Origin: an uncultured Ignavibacteriota bacterium
Lineage (GTDB): Bacteria > Bacteroidota > Ignavibacteria > Tepidaquicellales > Tepidaquicellaceae
Length of the DNA stretch: 36,373 nucleotides
Assembly: GCA_937915485.1 (NCBI GenBank)
Contig: CALGII010000298.1
Span: 1-36,373 of the forward strand
Direction: 5' to 3'
Shown: in pieces, positions 31,119 to 36,373 of the stretch
Position numbering within the stretch: the first letter of the stretch is position 1
Layout: each line of letters opens with the position of its first letter
Position numbers and translations under genes: made by a program
The notes under the pieces: generated by a model
What the model saw: the letters and a program-made list of their open reading frames with translations, nothing else
Told to the model about the DNA's origin: nothing
Database searches by the model: none

Positions 31119-33560
31119 TTAATTTCCTGTTTGTTGTATTTCGGTTTCGACTTCTCTTTGTTTCCTCTGCGAGGTTTTCTGCGATTCGGACTTGCTTAGA
31201 TTTCCGAAGTTGACGGTCAACGTCAGGAACGCCGACCTCGAATTCGTCTTTTGAGTAATTACCTGATTGAAGTTACTGCCGGACGAAGCGAGATAGAATC
31301 TCTGCTGGTTGAACAGGTCGTTTATCCTGAAACCCACGACGAGAAGTTTATCCATGAAACTTTTCTGGACGGCGAAATTGAACATCTGGAACGGGTCTAT
31401 AGAGCCCTGAGAGTTCTTCTGCTTGCCGTAATAGAAATACGTGAGCGTGAAATCCGCGACGTCCGGGACGGACGCGCTCGTCGAGAATCTTGTTGACCAG
31501 GCGTCAAACGTCTTGTCGAAATTATTGTTCGGGTTATCGTTGAAAATATTCGTGTTGAAATAACTTAAACTGCCGTTAAGCGACCACCACTTAGCGAGAT
31601 AACCCTGAAGAATCATTTCCGCTCCCATCGTATTCGACTTGCCGGCGTTTTCGGGCTTAGACATCGAGACGCCGTTGGAGTCCACATTCGATACGAAGTT
31701 AATCATATTGTTCAGGTTTCTGTAGTACGCGGAAACCGTAACCGAGCCGAATTTCAGGAAGCGCGTGTATCCCGCCTCCACAGAGTTTATGTATTCGGGT
31801 TCGAGATATGGATTGCCCGAGCGTTTGGAGTAAGCGTCGAACTGTTCGGTGAACGGATTCAGCAGGAACAGGTTCGGGCGGTTTATGCGGCGGCTGTAAC
31901 TCAGTTGAAACTGATTTTCATTTCCGATTTTCTGCGACATGCTCAAGGATGGAAACACGTCAACATAGTTGCTGTTGTGCTTTTCCGCGCCCTGAAGTAT
32001 TGAGAAGTCGAGCCACGTATGCTCCGCTCTCAATCCCGCCTGATAAGTGAAGTCCTTGTACGCTCCGGAATAAGTGAGGTACGCCGCGGATATAGCGTCT
32101 CTGTAACTCGCGTCGTTATCCTTTCCCGGAACGGGCATCCAGCCGCCCGACAAAGTATCGAGGTACCTGAAAGTGTAATCTCCCTCTATGGCTCTTATGT
32201 TCGTCTTCAAGCCCGATTCGATTTTTGATTTCTCTCCGAGGGGGTGAACATAATCGGCCTGCCCGTTGAGAAAATTAAAATAGAATTTTGAGAACTTGTC
32301 TTCGTAAGTTGTCAAGCCGCCGAGATGGTTAACGTAACTCACGGGACTTTCTTCTTTTCTTGTAGAGAAGTTAGCGAACGCCGTGAATTCTTTTTCTTTC
32401 TGTTCGTATTTTTTGGTGTAAGTAAGCGTCGCGTCAATATTGTAACCGTTCCTGCCGTCGTCAACGTCAACAATCAGCCCCGAACTATTTCCGGGATTCA
32501 GAACGTCGAGGTTGTTTTTTGATTTGATTCCCCTGTCGTAATAAAATATGTTGCCGACGAAAGACAGCGTGTTTTTCTTGTCAATGTCGTAATCCGCTCC
32601 GAAAGAGCCGTAATGGGATATACCCTTGTAATTCCAGGTCAAGCCGGTATTGACGTAAGAAACGCCGCCTGAGTTAAATACTTCCCTGAGAATGCTTGAG
32701 CGTCCCGGAAGGCTGTAATTCCAGTAACTGTAATTTCCCGTAACGGTCCATTTATTTTTCTTCACGGAGCCGCCCGTTGAAAAATTATATTTATCTTCCG
32801 TGCCGCCGTTGACTTTCACGTTGCCGTTGTATCCGAATTCATTGCTGGGCTTCATAATTATGTTGATTATGCCCGAAACGCCTTCCGCTTCATACTTCGC
32901 GGACGGATTGTTTATTACTTCGACCTTATCAATCATAGACGCGGGAATGTTCTGCAGAACCTGCGTGCCGTTGCTGAGGAGCGCGGAGGGTTTGCCGTCG
33001 ATTAGAATCTTAACGTTAGAACTTCCGCGGAGGCTGACGTTGCCGTCGTTATCGACTTCGACAGACGGAACGTTTCTCAGCATTTCGAGAGCGTTTCCGT
33101 TTTTCGCGGTCAGGTCCTTTTTAACGTCATATATTTTTTTCCCCGCTTCAAACGTCATCGCGGGCGCTTCATCGACCACGTCAATCTGCTGCGTCATTTC
33201 CGAATTCGTTTCAAGTTGCACGTTGCCGAGGTTGATCTCTTTTCTTTCTTTGTTAACCTTGACGTTTTTCGCAACCGCGGTGGTGTATCCGACATAACTT
33301 ACCTTTATGTAATAAACTCCTTCGCTCACACCCGAGACGAGAAAACTTCCGTCTTTTTCACTCGAGCCGCCCGTAACGAGCGACGAATCTTCCGATTTGA
33401 AAACCTGTATAGTCGCGGATTCGAGCGGATTTCCCGTTGTTTTATCGGTAACGGTTCCCTTAACTACGGCGCCCGTAACAGATACCTGAGAAAAGCCCGC
33501 GGCTGAGAAAATTAATGCGAGCAATAAAGCGGCAAATGTTGTTTTTCGTATAAAACTCAT
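31119..33560 (-). CDS. TonB-dependent outer-membrane receptor, second paralogue
   Basis: An 813-residue receptor with a signal peptide (RKTTFAALLLALIFSAAGFSQ), a carboxypeptidase-regulatory-like domain (about 30-115; VKGTVTDKTTGNPLESATIQ), a plug (about 145-235; NALEMLRNVPSVEVDNDGN, LRGSSNVKILIDGKPSALL, VEVINNPSAKYEAEGVSG) and a barrel. The plug is clearly alike to that of the neighbour at 28536-30980. The tail after the last strand (SKSESQKTSQRKQREVETEI) is charged. It has an unusually good ribosome-binding site, GGAGGG (33569-33564), three bases before the ATG, in contrast to most genes here, so strong translation is likely. Its terminator precedes the other receptor gene, so the two are separate units. 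Confidence 0.93.
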   Translation of the reverse strand: MSFIRKTTFAALLLALIFSAAGFSQVSVTGAVVKGTVTDKTTGNPLESATIQVFKSEDSSLVTGGSSEKDGSFLVSGVSEGVYYIKVSYVGYTTAVAKNVKVNKERKEINLGNVQLETNSEMTQQIDVVDEAPAMTFEAGKKIYDVKKDLTAKNGNALEMLRNVPSVEVDNDGNVSLRGSSNVKILIDGKPSALLSNGTQVLQNIPASMIDKVEVINNPSAKYEAEGVSGIINIIMKPSNEFGYNGNVKVNGGTEDKYNFSTGGSVKKNKWTVTGNYSYWNYSLPGRSSILREVFNSGGVSYVNTGLTWNYKGISHYGSFGADYDIDKKNTLSFVGNIFYYDRGIKSKNNLDVLNPGNSSGLIVDVDDGRNGYNIDATLTYTKKYEQKEKEFTAFANFSTRKEESPVSYVNHLGGLTTYEDKFSKFYFNFLNGQADYVHPLGEKSKIESGLKTNIRAIEGDYTFRYLDTLSGGWMPVPGKDNDASYRDAISAAYLTYSGAYKDFTYQAGLRAEHTWLDFSILQGAEKHNSNYVDVFPSLSMSQKIGNENQFQLSYSRRINRPNLFLLNPFTEQFDAYSKRSGNPYLEPEYINSVEAGYTRFLKFGSVTVSAYYRNLNNMINFVSNVDSNGVSMSKPENAGKSNTMGAEMILQGYLAKWWSLNGSLSYFNTNIFNDNPNNNFDKTFDAWSTRFSTSASVPDVADFTLTYFYYGKQKNSQGSIDPFQMFNFAVQKSFMDKLLVVGFRINDLFNQQRFYLASSGSNFNQVITQKTNSRSAFLTLTVNFGNLSKSESQKTSQRKQREVETEIQQTGN

Positions 33561-33787
33561 AGTCCCTCCAAAAAATTTTTTCTTTCTCTTTTATACGAAA
33601 AGGCCGCTTAATGGTTGCAGGGTGAAGCAGAAATTCGGATTAATCAATATAATAGCGAGCGTTCGGCCTTTAAACCGGCAGGGACAGCGCACGACCAGAC
33701 AAAAAGCGGCAGAAAGATTTTTTTGTCAACACTTGCTATTGACAATTAATATTTCTATTATTGGGTAAAATCAAAGGGGTATAAAAT

Positions 33788-35248
33788 ATGAATGCAAAAA
33801 GAATTTTCATTTCGGCTGTCCTTACGGGACTGATTTTTTTCCTCTCTGTTTCAACCCAAGCCCAGCAATATATTTTAATCGGGTGGAACGACCTCGGCAT
33901 GCACTGCGCGAACAAGTATTTCGGAAAGGTAGCGGTGCTTCCTCCGTATAACAACATATACGGGCAGATAATAAAGAAGCAGAGCGGAATGTCTCCGCAG
34001 ATAATGACGACGGGGTTTACAATCGAGTATTCGATTCCGTACAATACTTATTCCGTCGGAAAGACAGATTTCTGGACTTACGCTCAGCAATTGTTCGGTC
34101 TTCCGAGTCCTCTGCCTCCGAACATCGGTCTAACGGGAAAGGGTCTGACAGGCGTGCTTGACCCGAATACAGGATTTTTCAGGGCGGAAGGCATTCCGGT
34201 AACTCCGTTCAAGGATACAAATTTGACGCAGGAAAAACCGTTTCAGACTATACATCTTATCGCGAAAAACACGAGCGGTACGACCGTATCAACGACCGAT
34301 TGCGTCATTCCCGTAAGCAATGAAATCGGCTGCGTTTCATCGGGCTGTCATTCCTCGGAACAAAACATACTCAACGAGCACGAGACCGTTCCGGGTTTCA
34401 ATACTAACGGTCCCGTTCTTTGCGCGTCCTGTCACGGTTCGCCCGCTCTCGGCACAACCGGAGACACGATTAACGCGAAGTGGTTTTCTTACAGAATTCA
34501 CAACAAGCATAAAAACATGCTGCCCGCAAATGACATCAATACCTGTTACAAATGCCATCCGGGTCCGAATACACAGTGTCTTCGCGACGTCATGAGCCAG
34601 AATCAGGCAAACCCGCTTATATGTCAGAGTTGTCACGGAACTATGTCAACCGTCGCGTCATCAATTCTCGCGGGCCGCAAACCGTGGGTGAACGAACCGA
34701 GCTGCGGCGCGTCATCCTGCCACGGAAGCAACTATGCGGAAGAGCCGAACAAACTTTACAGGAATTCGAAAGGACACGGCGGCGTTTTTTGTTCGGGCTG
34801 CCACGGAAGTCCGCACGCCATAACACCGTCGCGCGAAGCCAACGACAACATACAAAGCATAAACCTGCAGGGACACGCAGGCGCGCTCCGCGACTGCATG
34901 ATTTGCCACAGCACGCCGCCTACGGCTCCAGGGCCGCACGGGATAATGTATTCGGGAATTCACAACATAAGTTCGGAGATACCGGGTAATTTTAAATTAT
35001 ACCAGAACTATCCGAACCCGTTCAATCCGACGACAAAAATTAAGTTCGACGTTTCGAAGAACGCTTTCGTTACTTTGAAAATTTATGACATACTCGGAAA
35101 GGAAGTTGCAACGCCTGTAAGTCAGAAACTACAGCCGGGGACATACGAAGCGGACTGGAACGCTTCCGATTTCAATTCCGGAATTTACTTTGCGAGAATT
35201 GTCACGGAGAGATTTTCGGATAGCAGGAAAATGATACTGGTGAAATAA
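33788..35248 (+). CDS. T9SS-anchored multihaem cytochrome c
   Basis: A 486-residue protein with a signal peptide (KRIFISAVLTGLIFFLSVSTQAQ) and a strand-rich N-terminal domain (27-175). The haem domain (about 180-395) has five CxxCH sites (212-216, 253-257, 279-283, 335-339, 370-374) and two CxxxxCH sites (182-188, 306-312), i.e. up to seven haems, with many extra His for axial ligation. The last 83 residues (404-486) are a T9SS type A sorting domain (NYPNPFNPTTKIKFDV, LKIYDILGKEV, FNSGIYFARI, RKMILVK). Haem is attached in the periplasm, so a folded, haem-loaded protein would have to pass T9SS to the surface. A ribosome-binding site AAAGGGG (33773-33779) lies eight bases before the ATG. A role in electron transfer to extracellular acceptors is the obvious inference. 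Confidence 0.92.
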   Translation: MNAKRIFISAVLTGLIFFLSVSTQAQQYILIGWNDLGMHCANKYFGKVAVLPPYNNIYGQIIKKQSGMSPQIMTTGFTIEYSIPYNTYSVGKTDFWTYAQQLFGLPSPLPPNIGLTGKGLTGVLDPNTGFFRAEGIPVTPFKDTNLTQEKPFQTIHLIAKNTSGTTVSTTDCVIPVSNEIGCVSSGCHSSEQNILNEHETVPGFNTNGPVLCASCHGSPALGTTGDTINAKWFSYRIHNKHKNMLPANDINTCYKCHPGPNTQCLRDVMSQNQANPLICQSCHGTMSTVASSILAGRKPWVNEPSCGASSCHGSNYAEEPNKLYRNSKGHGGVFCSGCHGSPHAITPSREANDNIQSINLQGHAGALRDCMICHSTPPTAPGPHGIMYSGIHNISSEIPGNFKLYQNYPNPFNPTTKIKFDVSKNAFVTLKIYDILGKEVATPVSQKLQPGTYEADWNASDFNSGIYFARIVTERFSDSRKMILVK

Positions 35249-35273
35249 TTTAATTTGATAAGTAAAGCAAAAG

Positions 35274-35296
35274 CCCCTTTTATAAGGGGTTTTTTG
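35274..35296 (+). terminator. factor-independent terminator after the cytochrome gene
   Basis: Stem CCCCTT (35274-35279) with AAGGGG (35284-35289), four-base loop, then six T residues. Confidence 0.8.
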
Positions 35297-35337
35297 TTTT
35301 GCATTATTCTTTTTTATCCGAATAAATAAATTGCATC

Positions 35338-36303
35338 ATGTATTATGAAAATATTTTAGGGCTTATAGGAAACACTCCTCTCGTTAAACTGAACAGAATA
35401 ACGAAGGGGCTGGAAGCGACAGTGCTCGCTAAGATTGAATTTTCAAATCCCGGCGGAAGCGTGAAGGACAGGGTCGGGCTCGCAATGATAGAGGACGCGG
35501 AAGAGTCGGGGCTTTTGAAACCGGGCGGAACCATCGTGGAGGCGACAAGCGGCAATACCGGTATCGGTCTCGCGCTCGCCGGACGCGTAAAGGGTTACAG
35601 CGTTATATTTGTAATGACGGATAAAATCGGACAGGAAAAAAGGAATTATCTGAAGGCGCTCGGAGCGGAGGTAATAATAGTACCGAAGGAAGCAACACCC
35701 GATTCGCCCGATTATTACCGCAACAAGGCAAAATCGCTCGCGGATTCAATACCGGGAGCCGTTAATCTGAACCAATACGCGAACAGTTCTAATCCGAACG
35801 CGCATTACAGGACAACGGGAAAGGAAATCTGGAACGACACTGAAGGAAAGATAACGCATTTCGTTTGCGGGGTCGGTACGGCAGGAACGATAACAGGGGT
35901 TTCAAGATATTTAAAGGAGAAGAATCCGGGTATCAGGGTTATCGGAGCGGACCCCGTCGGCTCGAACTTTAAACTTTACAAGGATGAGGGGAAAACCGGC
36001 GAAACGACACTTCATCAGATTGAAGGGCTCGGAACGGACATCATTCCTCCGATAACGGATTTTAAATATGTCGATGAGATTGTGAGCGTGAGCGATACAG
36101 ATTCAATAAGAATGTGCAGAAGATTATCCGGAGAAGAAGGAATTTTTTGCGGCGCGTCGTCGGGAACGGCGTGTCACGCCGCGATTGAAACGGCGAAGCA
36201 GTTAGGAAAAAACGACTTAGTGATATTCATAGTTTGCGACACTGGGGAGAGATATCTTTCAAAATACCATAATGACGATTGGCTGAAAGAGCACGGGTTT
36301 TAA
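35338..36303 (+). CDS. cystathionine beta-synthase / cysteine synthase (PLP fold II)
   Basis: A 321-residue enzyme of the PLP beta-family. Landmarks are IGNTPLVKLN (10-19), the PLP lysine Lys43 in NPGGSVKDR, the TSGNTG loop (69-74), GVGTAGTITG (about 178-187) for phosphate, and GASSGT near 273. Two features favour the CBS branch over CysK: NQYANSSNPNAHYRTTGKEI in the middle, and the ending RYLSKYHNDDWLKEHGF, which matches bacterial and animal CBS catalytic domains. There is no CBS-pair regulatory domain. It joins serine (or O-acetylserine) with homocysteine or sulfide in cysteine/transsulfuration metabolism. It stands alone between two terminators. Confidence 0.9.
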   Translation: MYYENILGLIGNTPLVKLNRITKGLEATVLAKIEFSNPGGSVKDRVGLAMIEDAEESGLLKPGGTIVEATSGNTGIGLALAGRVKGYSVIFVMTDKIGQEKRNYLKALGAEVIIVPKEATPDSPDYYRNKAKSLADSIPGAVNLNQYANSSNPNAHYRTTGKEIWNDTEGKITHFVCGVGTAGTITGVSRYLKEKNPGIRVIGADPVGSNFKLYKDEGKTGETTLHQIEGLGTDIIPPITDFKYVDEIVSVSDTDSIRMCRRLSGEEGIFCGASSGTACHAAIETAKQLGKNDLVIFIVCDTGERYLSKYHNDDWLKEHGF

Positions 36304-36319
36304 AACAAGCATCAAAACA

Positions 36320-36350
36320 AAAAGCCGCGTTTGGGATACGCGGCTTTTCA
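36320..36350 (+). terminator. factor-independent terminator after the PLP synthase gene
   Basis: Perfect 11-bp stem AAAAGCCGCGT (36320-36330) with ACGCGGCTTTT (36338-36348), seven-base loop. Confidence 0.88.
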
Positions 36351-36373
36351 ATATATTATTACTTTCCGCTAGT

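Overview
The window reads as a bacterial chromosome segment from the Bacteroidota/Chlorobi/Ignavibacteria side of the tree, most likely an Ignavibacteria-like organism. The evidence is four secreted proteins ending in type IX secretion (T9SS) sorting domains with the typical YPNPFNP(T/S)T motif (19.5, 22.4, 25 and 33.8 kb), two large TonB-dependent receptors with carboxypeptidase-regulatory N-termini, a LytTR response regulator, and weak or absent Shine-Dalgarno sequences in front of most genes. The lineage is inferred from these families, not from a marker gene.

Positions 1 to about 10.2 kb are an AT-rich accessory region. It opens with a short two-gene operon that has a palindromic operator (1-391), followed by an orphan helix-hairpin-helix protein (497). 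A minus-strand group encodes a WYL regulator, an AAA+ ATPase and a previously uncalled 42-residue membrane peptide (3817 back to 1260). Next come a coupled pair of unknown genes, the second a lipoprotein (4033-5561), and a PD-(D/E)XK nuclease-like protein (5647). Two headless Rhs toxin cassettes follow (6306-9925). Each carries an Rhs core C-terminus, a different toxin tip and an exported partner that is probably its immunity protein. The region ends at a run of evenly spaced G-tracts and the 5' half of a tRNA-Lys(CUU) gene broken right after the anticodon loop (10177-10214), which looks like an integration or deletion scar.

From 10.5 kb on the sequence looks like resident chromosome. After an isoprenylcysteine-methyltransferase-like membrane protein, a tightly packed minus-strand operon (18186 back to 11367) encodes a PqqD-like peptide-recognition protein, an ATP-grasp ligase, a LysA-like PLP decarboxylase, a urea-transporter/M23-peptidase fusion, a TPR/beta-barrel outer-membrane protein and a TPR lipoprotein-sized secreted protein. 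A GNAT acetyltransferase lies just upstream. ATG/TGA overlaps and zero-base gaps mark it as one transcription unit. It is the best candidate here for an undescribed system: an amino-acid ligation/decarboxylation pathway tied to envelope proteins.

The remainder (19.4-36.3 kb) is mainly secretion and surface biology. It holds a LamG-domain T9SS protein, a REC-LytTR regulator, a T9SS subtilase, a large T9SS protein with two regulatory-like beta-sandwich domains, a TrmB-like regulator with its own operator, two paralogous TonB-dependent receptors, a seven-haem-motif cytochrome that itself carries a T9SS sorting domain, and a cystathionine-beta-synthase/cysteine-synthase enzyme. A 60-61 bp palindromic repeat is present five times in tandem at 28.2-28.5 kb and once alone at 24.8 kb. 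Factor-independent terminators are recognisable after many of the genes.
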